A stretch of 64,000 nt of DNA from the NCBI RefSeq assembly GCF_963678195.1, contig NZ_OY782759.1, positions 2,666,001 through 2,730,000 of the forward strand. Reading direction: 5' to 3'. Source of the DNA: an uncultured Hyphomonas sp. GTDB taxonomy: Bacteria > Pseudomonadota > Alphaproteobacteria > Caulobacterales > Hyphomonadaceae. Below the pieces are notes generated by a model. The model made no database searches. It saw nothing but the letters and a program-made list of their open reading frames with translations, and was not told the origin of the DNA. How positions within the stretch are numbered: position 1 is the stretch's first letter; every line of letters starts with the position of its first letter. The position numbers and the translations under genes are program-made. Shown here piece after piece: positions 45,997 to 54,735 of the stretch.

Positions 45997-46066
45997 AGAT
46001 CGGATGATAGTAGTGAATTTTGTACAATACTATAGATTTTCGCCTGAACTGAGCGCGGTAATCTTG

Positions 46067-46093
46067 AGAAACAAGACATATAAGAAACAAGAC
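46067..46093 (+). promoter_or_regulatory. Direct repeat AGAAACAAGAC x2 before the Rieske oxygenase gene
   Basis: Two exact 11-bp copies with starts 16 bp apart end 19 bp before the Rieske start codon. Tandem half-sites at about 1.5 helical turns could be an AraC binding site, although a site this close to the start would more often repress or lie downstream of the transcription start. Confidence 0.4.
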
Positions 46094-46112
46094 CCAAGGG
46101 AGGGCCGATACA

Positions 46113-47195
46113 ATGCCTGATGCAAAGGGAAGCTATCTGCGAAATGCCTGGTACGCGGCCGCCTGGTCCGATGAGATCGGTCGGGAGCCGCTTGGCCGGA
46201 TATTTCTGGAAGAGCCGGTCGTCCTCTTTCGTGACACGGACGGAACGCCCAACGCATTGGCCGACCGTTGCCCCCATCGATTTGCGCCCCTCTCAAAGGG
46301 AAAGCTCGTCGGCGACGCGATCCAATGTCCGTATCATGGGTTGAGGTTCGGCGGCGATGGGAACTGTGTTCACAACTATCATGGCCCCATCCCGAAGATG
46401 GCATCGGTTCAGCGCTACCCGATCATGGAGCGATACGGGGTCGCATGGATCTGGATGGGCGACGCCGAACAGGCGCATGAAGACAAATTGCCCGATTTCG
46501 GAACCTTTATCGCTGACAGCGACTTCGCTTTTGCCCACGGCTATCTTTCTGTGACCGGCAACTACCAACTCGTCGTAGATAACCTGCTCGATCTGACCCA
46601 CGGCCAGTTCCTTCATCCCGATTTCGGCGATCCTCCCTCCACGGAGTTCGATATGAAATGGGATGGTTCGACAACTGTTCTGTCTAACTACCTGTTCGAT
46701 GGAGAGCCCATACCAAATGCTGTGAGGCCATTCTGGAACAGCCCGTCGGAAGTGTGCGACCGGTGGGCAGACATGCGCTGGGAAGCGCCAAGTAATCTGT
46801 ATCTCGAAGTCGGTGTGAAGGAATGCGGCCATTCGCGTGACGGCGCCATTCTGTTCCCCGCCACTCATTTCCTGACGCCGGAAACCGAACACACCACTCA
46901 TTACTTCTGGATGCTCGCTCGCAATCGTCTTGTTGAAGACGAAGCACTGACAGAGTTGACGCGGCAGATTACCGACAATGCGTTCCGGAACGAAGACGAG
47001 CCGATGATTGCCCTGGTCCAGGAGCGGATGGGCGACAACGACTTTGACGACCTGAAGCCCATATACCTGAAGACCGATCGTGCAGCCGGGCGAGCCAGAC
47101 AGATTCTCAAAAAGCTCATCAATGCGGAACGTTCCCCGGCAGCTTCCGAGCCGAAAGCCAAATTAAAAAGGGACGTCGAGCACGCGGACAACTGA
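46113..47195 (+). CDS. Rieske non-heme iron oxygenase, alpha subunit, vanillate-demethylase-like (360 aa)
   Basis: The 2Fe-2S Rieske motif is C53-x-H55 (DRCPHRFAP) and C72-x2-H75 (QCPYHGLRF). The mononuclear iron site is LLDLTHGQFLH, giving His163 and His168, with bridging Asp nearby. Short length and sequence resemble the VanA/toluenesulfonate group, which hydroxylates or demethylates aromatic acids. Its reductase partner is not next to it and must be supplied elsewhere. AraC gene divergent. A strong GGGAGGG ribosome site precedes the ATG. Confidence 0.93.
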   Translation: MPDAKGSYLRNAWYAAAWSDEIGREPLGRIFLEEPVVLFRDTDGTPNALADRCPHRFAPLSKGKLVGDAIQCPYHGLRFGGDGNCVHNYHGPIPKMASVQRYPIMERYGVAWIWMGDAEQAHEDKLPDFGTFIADSDFAFAHGYLSVTGNYQLVVDNLLDLTHGQFLHPDFGDPPSTEFDMKWDGSTTVLSNYLFDGEPIPNAVRPFWNSPSEVCDRWADMRWEAPSNLYLEVGVKECGHSRDGAILFPATHFLTPETEHTTHYFWMLARNRLVEDEALTELTRQITDNAFRNEDEPMIALVQERMGDNDFDDLKPIYLKTDRAAGRARQILKKLINAERSPAASEPKAKLKRDVEHADN

Positions 47196-47489
47196 GCCGC
47201 CTCCGGATGCAACCGTCGCTACCGAACCGAATTCAACAAAGTGGACGCCTGCCAAGGCCTCCTGTTCCAATACGCCGGAACCTACTCCATCAATCCTCAT
47301 TCAGTGCATGTGATCAAATCGGTCAAATTCGATATCTCCGGTCGATACCATCAGGATACGCGCACTGAGTTGATGAGGCCGAGCGAAGGTGAGCAGGCTT
47401 CCGCCGCCTTCACCGGCCCGGTCAATGTAGCCAAACGAGCCCGGCAATCGCGTCATGCCCGCTCCTGCTTCGGCTTGGTGGCGGACCGG
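47196..47489. other. 294-bp convergent spacer, no gene supported
   Basis: Between the Rieske gene and the convergent acyl-CoA ligase there are short frames on both strands. A plus-strand stretch from 47241 reads YAGTYSI, faintly like lipocalin-type proteins, and a minus-strand 51-codon frame begins near 47457 after AGGAGCGGGC. Neither is long or conserved enough to call; decayed sequence is likely. Confidence 0.3.
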
Positions 47490-49010
47490 TTACTCGAAGC
47501 GTTTCCGCAGTTCTCTCTTCAGAATTTTTCCGTAATCACTCTTGGGGAGTTCTTCGATGAAAATGTAGCTCTTGGGCCTCTTGAACCGCGCAATGTTGTC
47601 CAGGCAAAATGCGTCTAGATCGTCGTCTGCGGGTGAATGCCCCGGCCGGGGCACAACGAATGCGACCACGTCTTCGCCCCATTCGGGATGCGGACGGCCA
47701 ACGACCGACACCTCAAGAACTCCGGGATGGAGGAGAAGAACCTCTTCGATCTCACGCGGGTAGATATTCATCCCGCCCGAAATGATCAGATCTTTGGAAC
47801 GATCCTTTAGAGTGAGGTATCCGGCATCGCTGACGCAGCCGACATCTCCAGTGTAGAGCCAACCGTTACGCAGCGCCTCGGCTGTGGCTTCCGGATTCTC
47901 CCAATATCCTGACATGCAGACATCGCTACGGACGATGACCTCGCCAACTTCCCCGTTCGGAAGATCGTTGCCTGCGTCGTCAACGATGCGAAATTCGACA
48001 CCCGTAAATGCCATGCCGACTGACGAGAGGTTTTCTTCATAACACGGATTATCGACATCGGTGTGCGCGCGTTTTGATAGGACTGATATGGAACACGGCG
48101 CTTCACCCTGGCCGTACCCGCCGACCAGTTTCGGACCGAACTTCGCCAGCGCGCGTTGCAGATCTGCGAAATACATCGGTGCTCCGCCGTAGAAAATGGT
48201 CTTGATGGCGTCGAGATCCGCATTCGCGAACGCCGGATCATCGACCAGTCGGCCAATCATGGTCGGAACTGCGAAGAAACTGATGTTTCGATAGCGATGG
48301 GTCAATTCAGCGATTTCCGCCGAATTGAAGCCGGAGCTTGCCGGAATGACGAGATGCGAGGCTTTAGCGACGTTGGGCAGCGAAAGGAGCCCTGAGGCAT
48401 GCGATTGCGGACCGATTTGGAGCATACAGTCATGCTCCGATAGCGCATCGACATCGGCGAAATATCGAAGCGTCATGCCTCTCAGAGACCGATGGGTCAG
48501 AGTTGCACCCTTGGGACGGCCTGTGGTGCCGCTCGTATAGAAGATCCATGCTGGATCAAGATCCTCGACGTCCGCCATTGTCATGGGCGGCGCATCGAAC
48601 AGTGCGCGATAGCCATCGCTGCCAGCGATCACGACTTGCTCCAGAGATTCCGCATCATCCGTGACCGACGATAGCTTGTTCGCCAATTCATTCGAGGTGA
48701 AGAACCAACGCGCCCCCGAATTCGTGAGCGAATAGGCGATCTCTCGCGGGTGAAGCTTCGCGTTCATTGGAACGGCGCAAAGGCCTGCATGCCAGATGCC
48801 AAACAGTATTTCGAGATATTCGGGAGCATTGCTCATCGCGATGCCAACCCGGTCTCCCTTGGCAAGCCCCTTGGCCCGAAAGGCTGCTGCGAGCCGGGCC
48901 GCGCGCTCGCCAAACTCGCCATAAGTCGCGTAAAGATCGTTCCCGAGGGAGATCGCGGGGCGGCCTGCGAATGAACGGGATGAGTTCTTCAGTAAGGCAG
49001 CGATGTTCAT
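47490..49010 (-). CDS. Acyl-CoA synthetase (AMP-forming), class I adenylate-forming enzyme (506 aa)
   Basis: The P-loop-like motif FYTSGTTGRPKGATLTHRS, then VGGYGQGEAPC, GWLYTGDVGCV, LKDRSKDLIISGGMNIYPRE and the C-terminal catalytic Lys motif LPKSDYGKILKRELR are all present. It activates a carboxylic acid to its CoA thioester. The start MNIAALLKNSS at 49010 is preferred over an in-frame codon at 49043. It faces away from the DUF1330/TetR side and follows the peroxiredoxin-like gene on the same strand. Confidence 0.94.
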   Translation of the reverse strand: MNIAALLKNSSRSFAGRPAISLGNDLYATYGEFGERAARLAAAFRAKGLAKGDRVGIAMSNAPEYLEILFGIWHAGLCAVPMNAKLHPREIAYSLTNSGARWFFTSNELANKLSSVTDDAESLEQVVIAGSDGYRALFDAPPMTMADVEDLDPAWIFYTSGTTGRPKGATLTHRSLRGMTLRYFADVDALSEHDCMLQIGPQSHASGLLSLPNVAKASHLVIPASSGFNSAEIAELTHRYRNISFFAVPTMIGRLVDDPAFANADLDAIKTIFYGGAPMYFADLQRALAKFGPKLVGGYGQGEAPCSISVLSKRAHTDVDNPCYEENLSSVGMAFTGVEFRIVDDAGNDLPNGEVGEVIVRSDVCMSGYWENPEATAEALRNGWLYTGDVGCVSDAGYLTLKDRSKDLIISGGMNIYPREIEEVLLLHPGVLEVSVVGRPHPEWGEDVVAFVVPRPGHSPADDDLDAFCLDNIARFKRPKSYIFIEELPKSDYGKILKRELRKRFE

Positions 49011-49074
49011 GCGTGAGGTCCCCTCAGGATATTGACGCGCCACCAGAGGCTCCCCCGCAACGAAGGGACTTCAG

Positions 49075-49620
49075 TCAGGCATTTCCTCGCGTCGGGAAGC
49101 CTTGGCCGGCCAGCAGCTTCAAGCCGGTCAAGAGAGACTCGAGGTCGGGGCGGCCACAGGACACCGAACTCTGGATGTTCAGATAAAGTTCTCCGTCAGG
49201 CTTGACCAACCAGAGCGCCGGCTCCGCGAAATACAATTCTTTCCCATCGCGGGTGAAGTGAGAAGCAAACAGCCCGCAGGCTTCGATCTGCTCTCGGGTC
49301 AATCCATAACCGGTCGAGATCTTGTCAATTCCGTTCCCTTCGGCCCAGGCTTTGGCGATGTCTTCCGGATCGACGCTGACGCCAGCCAATTCGATGTCAA
49401 GCTCCGCGAATTCCGTATTCAGAGCATTGAGCTGTTGCATAAAACGCGTGCAGAAGCCGCAAAATGCCCCCCGGTAAAACGAGATCAAATGAAGCCGAGC
49501 GCTTGAGTCCCCGCGCAGCGACCACGTGCCGCCCGACAGCAACGGAAACTCCAATACCGGAACCTTTTGCCCAGGCTTAAGCACAGGCCGTTTCCTTGCC
49601 GGCCATAATTTCTCGACCAA
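49075..49620 (-). CDS. AhpC/TSA-type peroxiredoxin-like protein (181 aa)
   Basis: A thioredoxin fold with FYRGAFCGFCTRFMQQLN, giving a C54-x-x-C57 pair, then LAGVSVDPED and a GYGLTRE segment. The FYRG-x-x-C-x-x-C pattern belongs to the peroxiredoxin-like group rather than to typical 2-Cys AhpC. It probably protects against peroxide formed by the flavin and Rieske oxygenases, or handles a redox step; the exact role is inference. It heads a two-gene unit with the acyl-CoA ligase, 64 bp apart. Confidence 0.8.
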   Translation of the reverse strand: MVEKLWPARKRPVLKPGQKVPVLEFPLLSGGTWSLRGDSSARLHLISFYRGAFCGFCTRFMQQLNALNTEFAELDIELAGVSVDPEDIAKAWAEGNGIDKISTGYGLTREQIEACGLFASHFTRDGKELYFAEPALWLVKPDGELYLNIQSSVSCGRPDLESLLTGLKLLAGQGFPTRGNA

Positions 49621-49675
49621 TCATAGCGGCACTCCTCCCGAATGAACGCTGGGCGATCTCATCGCCGAACCGTCT

Positions 49676-49700
49676 GTATATTAATTACCTGCCCTATCAA
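49676..49700. promoter_or_regulatory. Operator-like element shared with 38352
   Basis: GTATATTAATT followed by ACCTGCCCTATCAA lies in the divergent spacer between the peroxiredoxin-like gene and the DUF1330 gene. It resembles the element upstream of the acyl-CoA dehydrogenase, with a weaker inverted repeat. Confidence 0.4.
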
Positions 49701-49871
49701 ATATAAACTGTTTTCCCTGTCAAGATCGTGATACGTAGTTCAACGGATTTCTGTGAAGACTCGGTCACGGGCTGAGGGGCCGGCGCAGGATTTGGAGACT
49801 TGATGCGCGTACAGCGATTTACTCTGATCTGCCGCCTCATGTCAGGCACTAAAAGAAGGAATATACTGCTG

Positions 49872-50159
49872 ATGACTGCATACGTCGTTTTCACCCGCGA
49901 GCGCATTAGAAGCGTGCCGGACATGGAGGCCTATGCGCCTGCCGCCAGGGCAAGCTTCACCGGCCGTAATCTGGAGCGTCTGGCCGCCTACGGAAAATGT
50001 GAAACTCTGGAAGGAGCACCAATCGAAGGCGCCGTAATCCTCTCCTTCCCGACGATGGAAGCGGCCAAGGAATGGTACAATTCGCCCGAATATACCGAAG
50101 CGCGGCGGCACCGCTTCCTCGGGGCAGACTATCGCTGCTTCATCACTGAAGGTGTCTGA
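49872..50159 (+). CDS. DUF1330 family protein (95 aa)
   Basis: The protein MTAYVVFTRERIRSVPDMEAY with GAVILSFPTMEAAKEWYNSPEYTEARRHR matches DUF1330, a small ferredoxin-like (dimeric alpha/beta barrel) family often found near catabolic genes. The start at 49872 begins the conserved domain; the frame is open from 49800, and AGAAGGA lies about 12 bases upstream. Function unknown. Confidence 0.88.
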   Translation: MTAYVVFTRERIRSVPDMEAYAPAARASFTGRNLERLAAYGKCETLEGAPIEGAVILSFPTMEAAKEWYNSPEYTEARRHRFLGADYRCFITEGV

Positions 50160-50389
50160 CCCCCTGACGTGAGGCGGCGTCTTCCGGGCGCGACACGATC
50201 CCTTGCTATTCTATATTCCCCACCAGCGCCCCCATGCTCCGGCACTCTGGGTGCGCTTGCCCGCGCCGGCCTGCTGCACTGATGGGTCTTTACATTGAGG
50301 TTACGCGTCTTACACAGTGTTGAGGACGGGGTTAGTCGCAGTGCGCTGCGGCACCTTTTGTGTGAGACTCTACCCAATAGGATTGAGGC

Positions 50390-51190
50390 GTGGCTGGCAG
50401 GAAGAAGAACGGGGACGATGAAAGCAAGCCGCGCCGGTCATCAGCCAGTGGCGCAGGCCGGAAGCCAGGACGTCCGCCCGCCAATGAGAAGGGCGGGATT
50501 AGCCGGCGAGGTATCCTGCAAACGGCGCTCAAGCTCTCAAAATCGGTCGCCCTGCAGGATGTATCGATCGTCGTGGTCGCGCGGGCAATGGACGTCACCC
50601 CCGCGCTGATCCATTATTATATCGGCGGCCGCGACTGGCTGACCTCAGGCGTGATGAACCTGTTCTACAAGAGCCTGATCCGGAAGTGGCCGGAACCGAC
50701 CGGCGACTGGGAGCAGGACGTTCGGAATTCGGCCAAGGCATTTTTCGATCATCTCGTGGACTATCCGGGGATCTCCGCATATCTCGTTTTGAACCACCAG
50801 TTCCGCGTTTTCCAGCTCACCGCTTTCCGCGACCGCGATTATGGCGCCGAAGTGCTCGACCGATTCGTCGGCGACGTTCGCACGGCAGGACTTTCCGCCG
50901 AGCGCACGGGCCTCCACGTCCAACTCATCCATGCCTTTGTCATCAGCACGGCCCATCTGGCTTCGCACGCCCTCCTGCCGGCTGACCATCGCCAGTTCCT
51001 TGAGGACAAACTCGCCAGCCTCGATCCGCGTCGGACGGAGAACATTATCTTCGGCAAGGTCGCTCCGCTCGAGCTCAACGCCGACAGCCTGTTCACGGAG
51101 GGAATCTCCCTGTTTCTGCTGGGCATCCAGCGGGATCGCGAGATAGAGGGCGTGTCTGCCCCGGCCAAGCGAAAAAACCCCAAGAAATAA
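50390..51190 (+). CDS. TetR-family regulator of the island (266 aa)
   Basis: After a basic, disordered N-terminus (RKPGRPPANEKG), the HTH reads ISRRGILQTALKLSKSVALQDVSIVVVARAMDVTPALIHYYIGGRDWL. The ligand domain is helical. It starts with GTG. It is followed by a poly-C tract and the promoter of the flavin monooxygenase, and a fossil second copy lies at 37048. It is a candidate regulator of the shared operator-like elements. Confidence 0.9.
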   Translation: MAGRKKNGDDESKPRRSSASGAGRKPGRPPANEKGGISRRGILQTALKLSKSVALQDVSIVVVARAMDVTPALIHYYIGGRDWLTSGVMNLFYKSLIRKWPEPTGDWEQDVRNSAKAFFDHLVDYPGISAYLVLNHQFRVFQLTAFRDRDYGAEVLDRFVGDVRTAGLSAERTGLHVQLIHAFVISTAHLASHALLPADHRQFLEDKLASLDPRRTENIIFGKVAPLELNADSLFTEGISLFLLGIQRDREIEGVSAPAKRKNPKK

Positions 51191-51215
51191 GCGCCCCCAA
51201 ATCGCCGATTACGCT

Positions 51216-51227
51216 CCCCCCCCCCCC
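51216..51227. repeat. Homopolymeric C12 tract between tetR and the monooxygenase promoter
   Basis: Twelve consecutive C residues followed by TGGGG lie 26 bp after the tetR stop and directly next to the duplicated promoter region. Such tracts slip in replication; a regulatory role is only inferred, and a sequencing length error is possible. Confidence 0.8.
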
Positions 51228-51229
51228 TG

Positions 51230-51363
51230 GGGATTGACCGCTTGCGCAGGTTTTGTTACCCCTATTAAATAATGTACCGGCGGGAGGTACTCTAGGAATT
51301 GAGACCAAGCCGAAATCCGGCGAAATAACGTGGCCCAACCTCTAGACTAAGGCGGAAAAACAA
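51230..51363 (+). promoter_or_regulatory. Duplicated promoter/leader, copy 1 (monooxygenase)
   Basis: The 134 bp before the monooxygenase start is homologous along its length to the region before the flavin reductase (59021-59151, minus). Fully conserved blocks include GGGATTGA, TTTGTTACCCCTATTAAAT (51252-51270) and CTCTAGA-TA-GGCGGAA just before the ATG. TATTAAAT is the likely -10 element. Confidence 0.75.
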
Positions 51364-52602
51364 ATGTCAAACACGCTCGCAGAAATTCACCCTACGGCGA
51401 CTACAGATGATGGGGACGTGCGCCAAAAGATCGTCCAAAGCGCTCGCGACATGATTCCCGAACTCGTGGCCCGGCAGGCTGAGACTGAAGAGCGCGGCTA
51501 TTATGCGCCGGATACACACGCCGCATTCGCAGAAGCTGGCTTCTACCGTATACTGATGCCAAAGAAGTTTGGCGGCTTGGATCTGGACGTCAAGACTTAC
51601 TACCAAGTGGTTATGGCGTTTGCCGCAGGATGCCCATCGACTGCCTGGCAGTTTTGTCTCGGCTCAGCTCATGCAGTGACACTCTGTGGCATGTATGATG
51701 ATGCCGCACAGGGACAAATTTTTGATCTGGACGAGCCATTCATCTGTGCAACGACCACCCGCCCGCAAGGAGAAGCTCGTCGGCAGCCCAATGGCGACTG
51801 GCAACTTAATGGCGTGTTCAATTATTGCTCCGGAATCCCCTATTCCTCGCACTTCATGGGCCACACGATGGCATTCGATACCGACGGGAGCGAATTGGGC
51901 GTCGTAACGTTCGTAGCGCCGCGAAACGAATGGACCATGCTCGATGATTGGGCGGGCTCGTTTGGACTGAAAGGAAGCGGATCCAACAGCATCAGTTTCA
52001 AGGATGCCAAGATTCCAGCCGCCTATGTGCGCGAAGATGCACTGATCATGAATCACAGATTGGCGCCAAAGGGCCAGGGCGGTCCCGACTTCGACAATCC
52101 GCTATACTATGGCGGCACCCTGAGCCTTTGGTTGCTCGAGCCTGCGGCCATGATCCTCGGGATGGTCAAGGGCGGGCTGGACGAATGCGCATCTTTGATG
52201 ACAACGAAAACGACCCCAGTACCGCCGATTACGCTGAAAGTGGACAATCCAGACTTTCAACGCTGGTATGGGGCCGCTGCAGCCAAGATCGCGACAGCAG
52301 AAGCGGCGTTCTATGATGCCGCCGAAAAATGGACTGAAGACGCCCGGCTTAACATGCTTGGCCTTCTGACCCCGGACACCCACCTGGAAATCTTGTCGAA
52401 CGTAATATGCGGCGAGGTTATGGAAATGTGCTGGGACGCCATGCAGCCGCTGTACCGTGTGGCCGGAACATCACCCGTGTTCGACGGGCAGCGGTGGCAG
52501 AGACTTTACCGCGACATATCCACCGCCCGGTCGCATGGATTTAATACGCGGTTTGACCAAATGCATCGTGATCTGACCAATCGGTTGCTTGAGACCAACT
52601 AG
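51364..52602 (+). CDS. Flavin-dependent monooxygenase, acyl-CoA-dehydrogenase fold (HsaA/DszC/HpaB-C2-like, 412 aa)
   Basis: The protein has the acyl-CoA dehydrogenase fold but lacks the CKIYEG-type catalytic Glu and shows the oxygenase-subgroup pattern: AFAEAGFYRILMPKKFGGLD, GCPSTAWQFCLGSAHA, GVFNYCSGIPYSSHF and WAGSFGLKGSGSNSI. Relatives use reduced flavin from a partner reductase to hydroxylate phenols or sulfur compounds. The first ~28 residues (MSNTLAEIHPTATTDD) are homologous to the start of the flavin reductase at 58409-59020, its likely partner. A terminator follows at 52619. Confidence 0.88.
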   Translation: MSNTLAEIHPTATTDDGDVRQKIVQSARDMIPELVARQAETEERGYYAPDTHAAFAEAGFYRILMPKKFGGLDLDVKTYYQVVMAFAAGCPSTAWQFCLGSAHAVTLCGMYDDAAQGQIFDLDEPFICATTTRPQGEARRQPNGDWQLNGVFNYCSGIPYSSHFMGHTMAFDTDGSELGVVTFVAPRNEWTMLDDWAGSFGLKGSGSNSISFKDAKIPAAYVREDALIMNHRLAPKGQGGPDFDNPLYYGGTLSLWLLEPAAMILGMVKGGLDECASLMTTKTTPVPPITLKVDNPDFQRWYGAAAAKIATAEAAFYDAAEKWTEDARLNMLGLLTPDTHLEILSNVICGEVMEMCWDAMQPLYRVAGTSPVFDGQRWQRLYRDISTARSHGFNTRFDQMHRDLTNRLLETN

Positions 52603-52618
52603 AAACATTCTGACAAGT

Positions 52619-52660
52619 AGGGCGTGCAGGGATGAACTTTATTCAATGCACGCCCTCTTC
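52619..52660 (+). terminator. Hairpin terminator after the monooxygenase gene
   Basis: AGGGCGTGCA pairs with TGCACGCCCT (10 bp, 18-base loop) and is followed by CTTCCTTT, 17 bp after the stop. Confidence 0.65.
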
Positions 52661-52897
52661 CTTTGATGCCTCATCTGAAATCAGGTCACGAGGCGATCGC
52701 TGGCGTTCGCAAAACATATTTGCTTTGTCTTTGCTCTGAACCGGCCTCACGCCTGCGATTTGTATGGAAACCGGCCTCGGCCTGTTGTGAAAGCCCGGAC
52801 GCTGTCTCGAAATTGTTCAGTCTGCCCTGAAGATCACTCGGCGCAGCACATGATCCCCGAACTCATGATCCAGCGTTCCCGACCAAACGGAACGATT

Positions 52898-54529
52898 TCA
52901 CCCAATCTGCGTCACGTAACGTGCACGGAGTGCTTTCTTGTCGAGTTTCCCAACACTGGTCTTCTCGAGCTCATCGACAAGCCTGATCTGTTCCGGCACG
53001 CCGTAGCGCGGAATAGCACCTTCTGCTGCGGCCTCGGTAAGTACGGCACGTATTGCGTCGACATCAAGATCATAGCCGTCACGTGGCACAACCAGCGCTA
53101 GCGGCCGTTCGCCCCAGCGGGGGTCGGGCGCGGCAATCACCGCGCTCTCGGCAACGCCCTCAACCTGCGAAATCAGGCTTTCAAGCAAGAGCGACGATAT
53201 CCATTCGCCACCGCTCTTGATCACATCCTTAACCCGGTCCGTGATACGAAGAGCGCCGTCTTCACCAAACTTGCCGATGTCGCCCGAATGCAGCCAGCCG
53301 CCGCGCCACAGCTCCTCCGAAGCCTCCTCGTTGCGCCAATAACCGGGAGTGAGCCAGGGACCACGGAAGACGACCTCCCCTTCTTCGCCGACCGCTGTCG
53401 CGCTAAGATCCGGCGCGGCGGTCCGTACGTTGCACAAGAGGATCGGCCGACCGGGACGGGTTCGCAAATGCAACTGCTCGTCAAGCGGGGCGGCGACTTC
53501 GGTGGCCGTCAGATGGTTGATAGTCTGAACCGCGCAGGCCTCCGACATGCCGTAGCCGCTGAAGATGTCGATGCCGTGTTCGAGAGCGGATCGGGCCAAC
53601 CCTTCCGGCAACGCCCCACCGCCGATCAGCATCTTCATACGCGAAAGATCGACTGGCCGAACCTTGACCTCATCCAGTAGCATCCGCAAGACCGAGGCAA
53701 CGCAATGCGAGAAGGTGACGCCCTCTTCTTCGATCAGCCTGAGCAAAGTGTCAGTCTTGTAGCGCCCAGGATAGACTTGCTTGGCCCCGAGCAGCGTCAC
53801 GGCATAAGGGAAGCCCCAGGCGTGGGCATGGAACAGTGGTGTGATCGGCATGTACACGTCGTCTGCACCAAACCGGCCTTGCGCAGGCGCCGTGCCGAAC
53901 GTTGCGAGCACGGACAGTGTGTGCAGGAAAAGCTGACGGTGCGAGTAATAGACGCCCTTCGGATTGCCTGTCGTGCCCGATGTGTAGAACATCGTGGCCC
54001 GGGACCGTTCATCGACGTCGGGATAATCGAAATCGGGTGCGGCGGCTTCGGTGATGGCGTAATATTCAGCCATCTCCACACCCGCCGGTGGTTCGAAGTC
54101 ACCGGCATCGCCAACAACGATGATCCGCCGCAGATTCAGCTCGGGCGCACCGGCGGTGAGCAACGGCAGGAAATCGGGATGGGTGATAACTGTCGTCGCC
54201 CCGGCGTGGTCGATCGTGTAGCGGACCTGATCGCGCGATAGACGAACATTGACAGTCATCAGGACACTGCCCATTGCTGGAATGGCGTAGAAGCACTCCA
54301 AAAACCTATGGGTATCCCAGTCAAGTACGGCGACGGTGTCGCCCTGCTTCACGCCGCTGGCCGTCAGCGCTCCTGCCAGTCGGGCGACCCTTTCCTCGAA
54401 CTGCGGATAGGTAAAGCGTAATCCGCCCGCATCCACGATCTCGCCGGCAACGGTCGACCGATTCGTGGTAGGCATCAGGTGGCGAACAAGCAACGGAAAA
54501 TCTCCGTGCGGCATCTGACCATTGATCAT
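52898..54529 (-). CDS. Medium/long-chain acyl-CoA ligase (AMP-forming, 543 aa)
   Basis: The motifs MFYTSGTTGNPKGVYYSHRQ, FHAHAWGFPY, IFSGYGMSEACAV, GWLHSGDIGKFGEDG, ITDRVKDVIKSGGEWISS and LEKTSVGKLDKKALR show a complete adenylate-forming enzyme of the long-chain group. The second acyl-CoA ligase of the island, it is only moderately similar to the one at 47490, implying two different acids to activate. It lies downstream of the C-C hydrolase gene on the same strand. Confidence 0.94.
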   Translation of the reverse strand: MINGQMPHGDFPLLVRHLMPTTNRSTVAGEIVDAGGLRFTYPQFEERVARLAGALTASGVKQGDTVAVLDWDTHRFLECFYAIPAMGSVLMTVNVRLSRDQVRYTIDHAGATTVITHPDFLPLLTAGAPELNLRRIIVVGDAGDFEPPAGVEMAEYYAITEAAAPDFDYPDVDERSRATMFYTSGTTGNPKGVYYSHRQLFLHTLSVLATFGTAPAQGRFGADDVYMPITPLFHAHAWGFPYAVTLLGAKQVYPGRYKTDTLLRLIEEEGVTFSHCVASVLRMLLDEVKVRPVDLSRMKMLIGGGALPEGLARSALEHGIDIFSGYGMSEACAVQTINHLTATEVAAPLDEQLHLRTRPGRPILLCNVRTAAPDLSATAVGEEGEVVFRGPWLTPGYWRNEEASEELWRGGWLHSGDIGKFGEDGALRITDRVKDVIKSGGEWISSLLLESLISQVEGVAESAVIAAPDPRWGERPLALVVPRDGYDLDVDAIRAVLTEAAAEGAIPRYGVPEQIRLVDELEKTSVGKLDKKALRARYVTQIG

Positions 54530-54735
54530 TACTCTCCCCTCCTCTCGATTTTATCATTTCAATCCGAGCACCGCATTCTAGGGCTTTACAGCTTCGTGCT
54601 TCACGGTGGTCTCGGCTTTGTTATAGCGCGCCCGCGTGAGACTCCCACCGAGTTTGCCCCATGTGTCAGGCTGCGAGTGCGGCGCAGGCCAAGCCCACCG
54701 GGTCACATGACGCGGCAGACCTGGACCACTCAGGG

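Noticed and set aside
47241..47618. Plus-strand frame with a weak lipocalin-like YAGTYSI segment
   Set aside because: Half of it is antisense to the acyl-CoA ligase and the similarity is confined to a few residues.
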